64,000 bases of DNA from Anaerolineales bacterium (GTDB lineage Bacteria; Chloroflexota; Anaerolineae; Anaerolineales; UBA11579). This document shows, in pieces, positions 50,995 to 59,407 of the stretch. The stretch spans positions 124,001 to 188,000 of the forward strand of contig JAHBVB010000002.1 of NCBI GenBank assembly GCA_019637805.1. Reading direction: 5' to 3'. Each line of letters opens with the position of its first letter. Within the stretch, counting starts at the first letter, position 1. A program made the translations under genes and the position numbers. The notes beneath the pieces were generated by a model. It was not told the origin of the DNA. It ran no database searches and saw only the letters and a list, made by a program, of their open reading frames with translations.

Positions 50995-51535
50995 GGAAAC
51001 GGGCCACGATCTCTGCCCAGTGAGCCCTGGCTGCTTCGTTGAGTTCCAGGGTTTGCAAGCCCATGTGCTGCACCACCAGCGATGCCGTTCCGTTGGCTTT
51101 GGGCTCGCTGATGATCACAAGCGAAGAACCGTCCTTGGCCTTGGCGCGCCAGGTAATGCGCCTCTGCGTGCCACTCACGCGCGGCTCGGCGCCGATCAGG
51201 GCTTGCACGGCCGTGTCTTTGGCGGCAAAAGCGGCCCAGTGGTCCATCAGCGCTGGCATGTTCAGCTGGGTAGCCTTGCTGACGCTGGTCTGGAAAGTGC
51301 CGTCCGGCCGCTGGCCGGGGATGCGCCGGCCAATGTATTGTTCATAGGCCACCGTGACCGACTGCGCCCACCAGCCGGGATTGTCGATCTTGTCCATCAA
51401 CACTTCAAGCACTTTGCTGGCGATCTGGTGGTGCGTCAGGCTTTGGGCGTCAATGCTTTCCATGAACTGCAGCCACTCCTGCCAGGTTTGCTGGGTGGCT
51501 CGTTCTATCGACTCGATGCGAGAGTTGGCTTTCAT
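50981..51535 (-). CDS. DUF4287-like protein with SRPBCC-like C-terminus
   Basis: A 184-residue protein. The N-terminal half (TWQEWLQFMES, HHQIASKVLEV, GWWAQSVTVAYEQYIGRR) resembles DUF4287 proteins. The C-terminal half (ITWRAKAKDGSSLVIISEPK to the terminal helix) resembles SRPBCC/AHSA1 lipid-binding folds often fused to it. No enzymatic function is known. It is the last gene of the polysaccharide operon, 9 nt after the PLP enzyme. Confidence 0.7.
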   Translation of the reverse strand: MKANSRIESIERATQQTWQEWLQFMESIDAQSLTHHQIASKVLEVLMDKIDNPGWWAQSVTVAYEQYIGRRIPGQRPDGTFQTSVSKATQLNMPALMDHWAAFAAKDTAVQALIGAEPRVSGTQRRITWRAKAKDGSSLVIISEPKANGTASLVVQHMGLQTLELNEAARAHWAEIVARFLKQL

Positions 51536-51544
51536 GCCTGGCTC

Positions 51545-52516
51545 CTATTCGGCGCTTAGGCCGGCCTGGTAGCGCTCGGCGAAGAGCGCCGGCGCGCCGC
51601 CCGTGTGCCAGAAGAGAACACTTTCCTCTGGGGTGAAGTGACCACGGCGGATCAGGTCGATCAGTCCCGCTGCAGCGCGGCCGGTGTACACCGGGTCCAC
51701 CAGCAAGCCCTCATGCCGGGCAAACAGACGGATGGCCTCGGCTTCGGCCTCACCCATCTGCGCATAACCTTGCCCCAGATAGTCCGCATTGACCAGAATG
51801 TCTTGCGGCTGGAAGCCAGCGGGCTGACCCAGGAGCTCGCTGGTCTGCGTGGCCAGTGCCGCTACCTTGGCCTGCAATCCGGCGGCGGGTTCGTCCACGC
51901 TGATGCCCAGGATGCGTCCGGAGTAGCCCAGCAGGCGCGCCGCGGCGACCAGCCCGGCCTGTGTGCCGCCGGAGGAGCTGGCGAAAACGATCCAGTCCGG
52001 CGGGGGACCCTGAGCCAGCAGTTCTTCCAGAGCATAGGCATAGGCGGCAGCCCCTTGTGGACTGGAGCCGCCGTAAGGGATCAGATAGGGGGTCTTTCCA
52101 GCGGCGCGCAGCCTGGCTTCACTGGCCTGCAGGGCCGCCGGGCGTTCGGCGAAGGTGGTCCAGACGATTTCGGCGCCGAACAGCCCGTCCAGCAGCAGAT
52201 TGCCGGAGGGCAATGCTGGCGGCTCGCCAGCCAGCACCAGGGTGCAGGCCAGGCCCAGCCGGGCGGCGGCCGCCGCGGTCTGGCGGCAGTGGTTCGATTG
52301 GATGGCGCCGGCAGTGATCAGGGTATCCGCGCCGGCGGCCAGGGCCGCAGCACACAAGGTTTCCAGTTTGCGGGTCTTGTTGCCGCCCAGGCCCAGGCCG
52401 GTCTGGTCGTCCCGTTTGACCCACAGCTGCGGCCCGCCCAGCGCGGCAGAAAGCCGCGGCATGGCTTCCCGCGGGGTGGGCAAGTGGGCCAGGGGGAGGC
52501 GCGGCAAGGACTTCAT
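51545..52516 (-). CDS. D-cysteine desulfhydrase / ACC-deaminase-family PLP enzyme
   Basis: A 323-residue fold-type-II PLP enzyme: LWVKRDDQTGLGLGGNKTRK, with the PLP Lys in GGNKTRK (about residue 50), then AIQSNHCRQTAAAAARLGL, SSSGGTQAGLVAAA and a terminal FWHTGGAPALF. The SNHCRQT block fits D-cysteine desulfhydrase (DcyD/YedO) better than plant ACC deaminase, but the two cannot be separated here. ATG 52516 overlaps the FemAB stop by 4 nt. Confidence 0.9.
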   Translation of the reverse strand: MKSLPRLPLAHLPTPREAMPRLSAALGGPQLWVKRDDQTGLGLGGNKTRKLETLCAAALAAGADTLITAGAIQSNHCRQTAAAAARLGLACTLVLAGEPPALPSGNLLLDGLFGAEIVWTTFAERPAALQASEARLRAAGKTPYLIPYGGSSPQGAAAYAYALEELLAQGPPPDWIVFASSSGGTQAGLVAAARLLGYSGRILGISVDEPAAGLQAKVAALATQTSELLGQPAGFQPQDILVNADYLGQGYAQMGEAEAEAIRLFARHEGLLVDPVYTGRAAAGLIDLIRRGHFTPEESVLFWHTGGAPALFAERYQAGLSAE

Positions 52517-53616
52517 GTGTTTAGCTGGCGGCGGGTTTGGCCGCGGCCGCGCCACTGCATCAGCGCGATCAGGCGCGGCAGGGCTTGGGTATACAGCGAA
52601 TAGGTCGTGGGCTGCAGCGGCAAATCCCAGGCGCCAATGTGGCGCACAGCCTGGGCGCCCAGGCCCTGCTTGAAACGGAAGACGCCCCACATGCTGTCAC
52701 TTTCGTTGAATTCGTCCGGCGCGCCCCACAGGTCATAGGTTTCGCAACCGGCCGCTTTGCTGATCTTGATGGCTTCCCATTGCAGCAAATAGTTGGGCAT
52801 CCACTCACGCGCCATGTTGCGCGACATGCCGTAAATGTACCAGGAGGTCTTGCCAAAGATGAACAACATCAGCCCGGCTACTGCTTCGCCTTCCACTTCG
52901 GCGACCAGCGGGATCAGCATGCCAGCGGCATGGAATTCATCCCATACTGCCCGGTAGTACGCCTCGCTGCGGATGACGAATTTGTCGCGCAGCGAGGTCT
53001 CGGCATACATGCGATACAGGGCTGGGAAGTCCTGCGGCCCGCCCTGGCGGATGCGCACACCCTTGCGCTCGGAAAGGCGCAGGTTGTAGCGCGTCTTCTG
53101 CTTCATGGCGGCCAGCAGCTCATCCTCCGATCGGCGCAGGTCGACCAGCATCGTGTTGGGCATCTGCACTTGTTCATTGGAATAACGCCAACCCTCTGCT
53201 TTGAGCTCAGCGATGATTTCCTGCGCCAGCGGGTTTTCCTGGGCGCCCTCTTCGCCGGGTACACCGCGGCCAAGCGGAATGTCCGGATCGATCTTGATGA
53301 AAAAGGCGCCCAGCTGCTGCGCCTTCTGGCGCAGGTCTGCCAGCACACGGCGGCGCAGTGGGGCAATGCCCCAATCGCTCAGCAGCGGCCCTTTGGGTAC
53401 ATAGAGCATGGAGAGCGACTTGCCCAGCAGCGGCAGGCGCTGGCTGCGCTGCAAGATCTGGGCAGCGGCATCCAGACGGCCATCCGCGGCTGTCCAGGTC
53501 TGCGTGTGGGCCGTCCAGCCGAAAGGCTGCTTGGCGCGCGCCCACTCGGCGGTTTGCAGCAAATGCGGCTGGGGCAGCCCGCCGATCAATTGGTTCCAGG
53601 GGGTCGGGTCTGTCAT
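52513..53616 (-). CDS. FemAB-family peptidoglycan aminoacyltransferase-like protein
   Basis: A 367-residue protein with two GNAT-like halves: HLLQTAEWARAKQPFGW, LSMLYVPKGPLL, FFIKIDPDIPL in the first, and MKQKTRYNLRLSERKGV, YGMSRNMAREWMPNYLLQWE and FKQGLGAQ in the second. The family adds amino acids from tRNA to lipid II side chains or modifies other surface polymers. Position inside an exopolysaccharide operon suggests envelope decoration. Start shares one base with the preceding stop. Confidence 0.92.
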   Translation of the reverse strand: MTDPTPWNQLIGGLPQPHLLQTAEWARAKQPFGWTAHTQTWTAADGRLDAAAQILQRSQRLPLLGKSLSMLYVPKGPLLSDWGIAPLRRRVLADLRQKAQQLGAFFIKIDPDIPLGRGVPGEEGAQENPLAQEIIAELKAEGWRYSNEQVQMPNTMLVDLRRSEDELLAAMKQKTRYNLRLSERKGVRIRQGGPQDFPALYRMYAETSLRDKFVIRSEAYYRAVWDEFHAAGMLIPLVAEVEGEAVAGLMLFIFGKTSWYIYGMSRNMAREWMPNYLLQWEAIKISKAAGCETYDLWGAPDEFNESDSMWGVFRFKQGLGAQAVRHIGAWDLPLQPTTYSLYTQALPRLIALMQWRGRGQTRRQLNT

Positions 53617-55523
53617 TAGCTGATCGAGCGGAAATCCGGGGCGGGCACGCTGCCCACTTCAGAGCCGGGCAGCAGGGATTGCAGCGTGGCGATGATGGCT
53701 TTGCTGTCGCCGGCCTCGGCGGCGGCGCTGAGCTTTTGCACGGCGCCGGTCAGCGCCTCCCCAGAAAGCCGCTCCGGTTCCAGCACCCGGTGGATGTGCG
53801 GGTGGGCGGTGTCTTCATAGCCCGCGCCGTTCTCCCACAGCTGTTCTTTGAGCTTCTCTCCCGGGCGCAGACCGCTAAATTCGATGTGGATGTCTTCACC
53901 CGGCGTGAGGCCGGAGAGACGAATAAGATCATTGGCCAGATCCAGAATGCGCACGGGTTCGCCCATCTCCAGCATGAAGACGCGGCCCTGCTCATCGAAG
54001 GCGGCGGCTTGCAGCACCAGGTGCACCGCTTCGGGGATGGTCATAAAGTAGCGCTCCATCTCGGGATGGGTGACGGTCAGCGGGCCGCCAGCCGCGATCT
54101 GACGCTTGAAGAGCGGCACCACGCTGCCCCGGCTGCCCAGCACGTTGCCAAAGCGCACCACGGAATAGGCTTTGCGGGCGCGGGTGGCCGCATCCAGCAC
54201 AATCCATTCGGCCACGCGCTTGGTTGCGCCCATGATGCTGGAGGGGCGCACAGCCTTATCTGTGGAGATCATCACCAGGCGCGGCACGCCTGCTTCGAGG
54301 GCGGCGTTGACCACATTGCGCGTGCCTCCCACATTGTTGGCTACGGCTTCACCCACATTGACTTCCATCAAGGGTACATGCTTGTGAGCGGCGGTGTGGA
54401 AGACCACATCCGGCTTGTGATCGGCAAAGATGGTTTGCATGCGCTGAGCATCACGCACGTCGGCAATGATCGGGGTCAGCTGCAGTTGGGGGAAATCGCC
54501 CGCCAGTTCGATCAGGATTTCAAAAATGCTGTTTTCGCCGTGGCCCAGCAGCACCAGCTGAGCGGGCTGCCAGCGGGCCACTTGGCGGCAGAGCTCACTG
54601 GCGATCGAGCCGCCGGCGCCGGTGACCAGCACGCGTTTGCCGCGCAGGCTCTTACCCACACCCTCGCGGTCAATTTGCGAGGGCTGGCGACGCAGCAGGT
54701 CGGTGATGTCGACTTCGCGCAAGCGGTTGACGCTGACCTTGCCGCCGATAAGTTCATAGATGCCCGGCATGGTGCGGAAGGGCAGGCCGGCGCGACGGCT
54801 GGCCTCAGCGGCCTGGCGCAGCACCGCCCCCGAAGCGCTGGGGATGGCCATGACCACTTCGTCCACGCCGTGTTCGCGGGCCAGGCTTTCCAAGTCAGAC
54901 AGGGCGCCCAGCACCGGCACGCCGTGAATGTGTTGGCCGTGCTTCTCCGGCTGGTCATCCAGCAGGCCGATTGGCGCAATGCCCGCCTGCGGGTTTTTTT
55001 GCATTTCGCGCACGACCAGCGCGCCGGCATCGCCGGCGCCCACCACCAGGGCGCGGCGCAGCCCGGCACCGGCCATGCGCTGCAGCGTGCTGCGCTGCTC
55101 CGCCAGCAGGCGCAGGCCAAAGCGCAGGCCGCCCACCAGGGCCAGCGAGAGCAGCCAGTCGAAGATGGGCAGCGAAAGGGCGAAAGGCTGGAAAACGCGC
55201 AAATAATACAGAGGGTAGATGATGGCCGCCACGATCAGCGCCGCGGCGCTCACCGCCCGCACGATCAGCTTCATTTCTTCGATGCTGGCATAGGCCCAGA
55301 CGCGCTGGTACAGGCCGAAACGCCTGTAGATGAACGGCTTGACCAGCAAGGCGACGGCCAACATCCAGAAAAGCGGCGGCAAATAGTCCAGAAAGAACTG
55401 TTCCGGGTTGAGGCGCAGCACAAAGCTGAGCACCACACTGAGCGCCACCAATACCAGATCGGCCATGAACAGCCGGTTGGTCTTGAACCAGCCCGGGGTC
55501 ACGCTCGGGTCTCCTGGCTGCAT
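53616..55523 (-). CDS. Membrane-bound NDP-sugar dehydratase/epimerase (WbpM/CapD type)
   Basis: A 635-residue protein with four N-terminal helices (~18-130), a CoA-binding-like nucleotide domain (RALVVGAGDAGALVVREM), then a short-chain dehydrogenase domain. The latter has VLVTGAGGSIASELCRQ (~295), DVVFHTAAHKHVPLME, ISTDKAVRPSSIMGATKR and VRFGNVLGSRGSV. WbpM-type enzymes make UDP-4-keto-6-deoxy-GlcNAc for diNAcBac/QuiNAc-type sugars. The catalytic Tyr is replaced by Met (SIMGATK), as in this 4,6-dehydratase class. It overlaps the epimerase gene by 25 nt. Confidence 0.93.
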   Translation of the reverse strand: MQPGDPSVTPGWFKTNRLFMADLVLVALSVVLSFVLRLNPEQFFLDYLPPLFWMLAVALLVKPFIYRRFGLYQRVWAYASIEEMKLIVRAVSAAALIVAAIIYPLYYLRVFQPFALSLPIFDWLLSLALVGGLRFGLRLLAEQRSTLQRMAGAGLRRALVVGAGDAGALVVREMQKNPQAGIAPIGLLDDQPEKHGQHIHGVPVLGALSDLESLAREHGVDEVVMAIPSASGAVLRQAAEASRRAGLPFRTMPGIYELIGGKVSVNRLREVDITDLLRRQPSQIDREGVGKSLRGKRVLVTGAGGSIASELCRQVARWQPAQLVLLGHGENSIFEILIELAGDFPQLQLTPIIADVRDAQRMQTIFADHKPDVVFHTAAHKHVPLMEVNVGEAVANNVGGTRNVVNAALEAGVPRLVMISTDKAVRPSSIMGATKRVAEWIVLDAATRARKAYSVVRFGNVLGSRGSVVPLFKRQIAAGGPLTVTHPEMERYFMTIPEAVHLVLQAAAFDEQGRVFMLEMGEPVRILDLANDLIRLSGLTPGEDIHIEFSGLRPGEKLKEQLWENGAGYEDTAHPHIHRVLEPERLSGEALTGAVQKLSAAAEAGDSKAIIATLQSLLPGSEVGSVPAPDFRSIS

Positions 55524-56428
55524 TGGCGCAGCCCTTCGCTCAGCGAGACCTCAGCGCGGAAGCCGAGCACTTCGGCGGCCAGCGTTGGGTCGCCCAGCGA
55601 GCGCGGCACATCGCCGGCGCGCGCTGGCGCAAATTGCGGCTGCGGAGCGTCTGGGTACAGGCTGTAAAGCACATCCAGCAGGTCCAGCAGGCGGGTTTCG
55701 GCGCCGGAGCATACATTGATGGCGCGTCCGGCGGCGGCCGGCGTCTCGGCGGCCAGCAGATTGGCGCGCACCACATCGCCCACGAAGACGAAATCGCGTG
55801 TTTGGGTGCCGTCGCCAAACACCATAGGCGCTTGGCCGGCCTGCACGCTGTGCATGAAGCGCGGGATGGCGGCGGCATAGGCCGAGGTGGGCGATTGGCG
55901 CGGGCCGTAGACGTTGAAATACCGCAGAGCGGTCACGGGCAGGCCAAAGCTGGCCGTGTACAGCTCGGCCAGCGTTTCAGTCATGTGTTTGGAGGCGGCG
56001 TAAGGGGAGAGGCTCTGCGTCGGACCGCTTTCGCGCAGCGGAAAGTTGTCCAGGCTGCCGTAGACGGCCGCGCTGGAAGCCAGCACCACCTGGCGCACGC
56101 CGGCGGCGCGGGCGGCTTCCAGCAGGTGGATAGTGCCATCCACATTGGTGGCGTAGCACTCCGCCGGGTCTTCCAGCGACTGCGGTACCGAGACGAAGGC
56201 GGCCTCATGAAAGATGATGTCCACATCTTTCACCGCCGCGCGCACATCATCCGCCTGGCGCAGGTCGCCTTGGTGCAATTCGATCTGGTCTTGAACGCCT
56301 GCCAGGTTGACAGGACTGCCGCTGGAGAAATTGTCCAAGACCCGCACTTGGTCGCCGCGCTGCACCAAGGCGTGTACAAGGTGCGAGCCGATGAACCCGG
56401 CGCCTCCGGTAACCAGTACGCGCTTCAC
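55499..56428 (-). CDS. NAD-dependent sugar epimerase (GalE/WbpP type)
   Basis: A 309-residue extended SDR: VLVTGGAGFIGSHL (7-20), FHEAAFVSVPQS, ASSAAVYG, SPYAASKHMTE with the catalytic Tyr-x3-Lys, and RYFNVYGPRQ. It probably epimerises UDP-sugars at C4. The substrate (Glc, GlcNAc or uronic acid) is not resolved. It shares one base with the upstream glycosylphosphotransferase stop. Confidence 0.92.
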   Translation of the reverse strand: MKRVLVTGGAGFIGSHLVHALVQRGDQVRVLDNFSSGSPVNLAGVQDQIELHQGDLRQADDVRAAVKDVDIIFHEAAFVSVPQSLEDPAECYATNVDGTIHLLEAARAAGVRQVVLASSAAVYGSLDNFPLRESGPTQSLSPYAASKHMTETLAELYTASFGLPVTALRYFNVYGPRQSPTSAYAAAIPRFMHSVQAGQAPMVFGDGTQTRDFVFVGDVVRANLLAAETPAAAGRAINVCSGAETRLLDLLDVLYSLYPDAPQPQFAPARAGDVPRSLGDPTLAAEVLGFRAEVSLSEGLRQCSQETRA

Positions 56429-57861
56429 TAACGCCCTCGGAAGCCCAGGATGGTACCGATGGTGCGCAGCAGAATGATAAAGTCCAGAAAGGGGCCGCGG
56501 TGCTTGATGTAGTACAGGTCGTATTCCAGCTTGATCGACATTTCGTCCAGCGTGGCGTAATAGCCGTGGTTTACCTGGGCCCAGCCGGTAATGCCCGGCT
56601 TTTCCAGCAAGCGCGCCCGATAGAAGGGGATGTGCTTCTCGAAATGTTCCATTAACTCAGGGCGTTCCGGGCGCGGCCCCACCAGCGACATATCGCCGCG
56701 CAGCACATTGTAGAACTGCGGCCATTCATCCAGGCGCGTCTTGCGCAAGATGCGGCCGATGCGCGTGCTGCGCTCATCGTCTTCTTTGGCCAGCTGGGGT
56801 TTGCCGGCGACTTCGGCGTTTACACGCATAGTGCGGAACTTGATGATGCGATACGGGCGCCCGCCTTTGCCGGCGCGGGTCTGTGAGAAAGTGATCGGGC
56901 GGCCTGTGTCCAGCAGGGTCGCCAGCGCCACCAACGGCCCGATCACCAGCAGCGAAGCCATACCCACCAGCCCACCGAAGATGTCGATCAGGCGTTTGCC
57001 CATTAAGTAGAAGCGATTGGCACGGGCGTCATCCACAAAAGAGCGCACCAGCCAGTCGGCTTCCAAATAATTGACCGGCACACGGTCGAGCATTTCTTCG
57101 TAGGCCACCGGCATGCGCTTGATCTCGATGCCTTGCTCCTGTGCTTCCAGTAAGGCCCGAAAGGTCTGCTCTTGCATGCGCCCATTGATCGCCACTAGAA
57201 TATCGGTGACTTCATTCTTTTTGAGCAAGGAAGTGAGCAAAGCTCCGCCCCCCCGCACCTTGTGGCCCGCAGCGGTTTTGCCCTTTTTCTTGGGATCGTC
57301 ATCCAAGACCGCCACGAGGCGATAAGGCATGGGCTTGATGTTGTTGATCACGTTGAGCAGCGCCTGGCCGCTGGTGCCGGCGCCGACCAGCACGGCCTGG
57401 CGGGTGAAGCCCGGCAGGCTGAAGATGCGGATATAGACCAGGCGCCAGATGGCGGTGAGCACCCAGGCTGCCAGGGCAAAGATGGCCACACCGGTGCGGG
57501 GCAGGGAGCCGGGTTCCGAGGTGAAGTAGACCAGCACATACGTGCCCATGCCCATGGCGGCGGCGGCCAGCAGGCTGATGAAGGTCTGCCGCCAATTCAA
57601 TGAGCGATAAGAACTGTAAGTTTCCACCAGCATTAGCAGCCAGACAACCGGCAATGCGAAGAACCAGCCAGGCACCTGAGCCGGCAAGAGCTTGCTGAAA
57701 TTGCCTATATCTTCAAGCTCAAACCCGATCGCCCAGAGATAAAGACTGATGGCCAGAGCAGCGAAAGCCATCAGCAAATCGCCGACAATCAGAACGATGC
57801 GGCGTTCACCAATGCCAAGGCGCCAGGCTTTGGCAGAAGAAGCTCGTTTGGCCTCAACCAT
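56428..57861 (-). CDS. Polyprenyl-phosphate glycosyl-1-phosphate transferase (WcaJ/WbaP type)
   Basis: A 477-residue initiating enzyme for polysaccharide repeat synthesis, moving a sugar-1-phosphate onto undecaprenyl phosphate. About four to five helices and a CoA-binding-like domain (AVLVGAGTSGQALLNVI) precede the catalytic C-terminus: KRLIDIFGGLVGM, TFSQTRAGKGGRPYRIIKFR, RKTRLDEWPQFYNVLRGDMS and LVGPRPERPE. It lies 15 nt after the GT2 gene. Confidence 0.95.
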   Translation of the reverse strand: MVEAKRASSAKAWRLGIGERRIVLIVGDLLMAFAALAISLYLWAIGFELEDIGNFSKLLPAQVPGWFFALPVVWLLMLVETYSSYRSLNWRQTFISLLAAAAMGMGTYVLVYFTSEPGSLPRTGVAIFALAAWVLTAIWRLVYIRIFSLPGFTRQAVLVGAGTSGQALLNVINNIKPMPYRLVAVLDDDPKKKGKTAAGHKVRGGGALLTSLLKKNEVTDILVAINGRMQEQTFRALLEAQEQGIEIKRMPVAYEEMLDRVPVNYLEADWLVRSFVDDARANRFYLMGKRLIDIFGGLVGMASLLVIGPLVALATLLDTGRPITFSQTRAGKGGRPYRIIKFRTMRVNAEVAGKPQLAKEDDERSTRIGRILRKTRLDEWPQFYNVLRGDMSLVGPRPERPELMEHFEKHIPFYRARLLEKPGITGWAQVNHGYYATLDEMSIKLEYDLYYIKHRGPFLDFIILLRTIGTILGFRGR

Positions 57862-57876
57862 GTGTAGTGGGAGTTT

Positions 57877-58872
57877 CTACCTTCCTAATAATGCGCCCAG
57901 CAGTGAGCGGAGAAATGCCCCGCCCCAGGAAATGTGCATAGTGGCAATAGCCAGAGGCATTCCAAATAGCAGGCCGATATTGCGGGTTCGGATGGCCCGT
58001 TCGGCCGCGGCCGCCAGGAGCAGCAAAACATATGATACCACCTGGGCTATCAGCAGTTTGTGCAGCCACGGCCACCACAGCCCGCCCAGCGACAGCCCCA
58101 GCAGGGCCAGTACGAACAGTGGCGGAATGGCCTGCCGCCAGCGCAGCGAGCCGGGATAACGGCGTAGCATGCGCAGTTTCCAGTAGCCGTAACGAGCGTA
58201 TTGGCTCGCCAGGGCGGGTAAGCTGCTGCGGGCATAGTACAGCGACTTGATCTGCGGGTCCAACCAGATCTTGCCGCCGGCGGCGCGGATGCGCGTATTG
58301 AATTCGTAATCCTCGTTGCTGTGCAGGCTCTCGTCAAAGCCGCCAATCTCTGCGACCAGCGCCCGCCGGAAGGCGCCAAACGGCACTGTATCCACCTCCT
58401 GCGCTTGGGTCGTGTAGCGATAGAGCGCATCACCTACGCCCAGCGGGTGCGCGGCGGCGGCGGCGATGGCAGCCGCCATCCACCCCGGGCCGCCCGGCAC
58501 CACCTGCCACACGCCGCCCACGTTCCAGCCGCGGCCCGCCTGCAGGGCTTCCAGGCTGCGGGCAATGTAGCCTGGCTGCGGCACGCAGTGGGCGTCCAGC
58601 CGCAGGATCACTTCGCCGCGCGCCGCAGCGATGGCCCGGTTGAGCGCAGCCGGGATCAGCCGCTGCGGGTTGTCGACCACGGTGATGCTTAGGTCAGGGT
58701 GCTCAGTTTGAAAGGCGGCGATCGCCGTCCGGGTGCCGTCGGTCGAGAGGCCGTCTGCGATGACAACTTCCAGGTCGGCGTGGGGGAAATCCTGCGCGTA
58801 AACGGCCTGCAGGACGCCTGCAATCGTGCTTTCTTCATTAAAGCAGGGGATGATGACGCTGACTTGCGGCAT
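57877..58872 (-). CDS. Family 2 glycosyltransferase
   Basis: A 331-residue GT2: SVIIPCFNEESTIAGVLQAV (5-24), VVIADGLSTDGT, the DxD-type site ILRLDAHCVPQPGYI, and GGFDESLHSNEDYEFNTRIR with the catalytic-base Asp. Two or three C-terminal helices anchor it to the membrane. It probably extends the exopolysaccharide. First gene of the operon to 50981. TAGAAT ends 8 nt before its ATG. Confidence 0.94.
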   Translation of the reverse strand: MPQVSVIIPCFNEESTIAGVLQAVYAQDFPHADLEVVIADGLSTDGTRTAIAAFQTEHPDLSITVVDNPQRLIPAALNRAIAAARGEVILRLDAHCVPQPGYIARSLEALQAGRGWNVGGVWQVVPGGPGWMAAAIAAAAAHPLGVGDALYRYTTQAQEVDTVPFGAFRRALVAEIGGFDESLHSNEDYEFNTRIRAAGGKIWLDPQIKSLYYARSSLPALASQYARYGYWKLRMLRRYPGSLRWRQAIPPLFVLALLGLSLGGLWWPWLHKLLIAQVVSYVLLLLAAAAERAIRTRNIGLLFGMPLAIATMHISWGGAFLRSLLGALLGR

Positions 58873-58880
58873 GATGCGAA

Positions 58881-58886
58881 ATTCTA
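58881..58886 (-). promoter_or_regulatory. -10 element of the polysaccharide operon
   Basis: TAGAAT on the minus strand ends 8 nt before the GT2 ATG, giving at most a 1-2 nt leader. No Shine-Dalgarno sequence. Confidence 0.55.
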
Positions 58887-58926
58887 TTCGATTTGCCCTT
58901 GAAGCGTGCTGCCCGGAGGAACGGGC

Positions 58927-59310
58927 TTAGAGGCGCGCAATCGCCTCGAGTTCGACCAGGGCGCCGCCGGGCAGAGCTGCCACCTGAATCGTGGAGCGGG
59001 CCGGGAACGGCTCGTTGAAATGCCGGGCGTAAATTTCGTTGACCGCGGCGAAGTCGTTCATGTCCGTGAGAAACAGGGTGGTCTTGACCACTTGGTCGAA
59101 ACTGGCGCCGGCGCCTTCCAATAAGGTCTTGAGGTTTTTGAACATCTGCTCGGCCTGGGCGGTCACGCCGCCTTCGGGGAAGCTCCCGGTGGCCGGATCC
59201 ACGCCAATTTGTCCGGAGGCGAAGACAAAGTCACCGCTGCGGATAGCGGGGGTGTAGGGGCCGATGGGTTTTAAAGCGCCGGCGGGGAAGATGGGTTGTT
59301 TTTCAGCCAT
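58927..59310 (-). CDS. ridA: RidA-family enamine/imine deaminase
   Basis: A 127-residue RidA/YjgF protein hydrolysing reactive 2-aminoacrylate-type imines. PIGPYTPAIRSGDFVFASGQIG at the N-terminus is followed by the active-site Arg in ARSTIQVAALP (about residue 107) and the terminal LVELEAIA. The mRNA leader is unusually A-rich (runs of A interrupted by C) with GAGG just before the ATG. It is monocistronic. Confidence 0.96.
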   Translation of the reverse strand: MAEKQPIFPAGALKPIGPYTPAIRSGDFVFASGQIGVDPATGSFPEGGVTAQAEQMFKNLKTLLEGAGASFDQVVKTTLFLTDMNDFAAVNEIYARHFNEPFPARSTIQVAALPGGALVELEAIARL

Positions 59311-59407
59311 AGATGCCTCTTTTTTTTTGTTTTTTTAGATGCGTGCAGCGGATTGATTGTACTCGTAGGGGGCAGGTCACCCCGCCCCTACTCTGGAAAG
59401 GAAATGG

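Noticed and set aside
53358..55667. Very long open frame (769 codons) on the plus strand
   Set aside because: It runs antisense to the FemAB and WbpM-like genes, has a composition typical of reverse-complement GC-rich codons and matches no family pattern.
58911..58926. Terminator after ridA
   Set aside because: GCCCG/CGGGC forms a short stem, but no U-tract follows on the minus strand.
59363..59392. Terminator after yifB
   Set aside because: GTAGGGG/CCCCTAC forms a hairpin downstream of the gene, but without a U-tract; it may be structural only.
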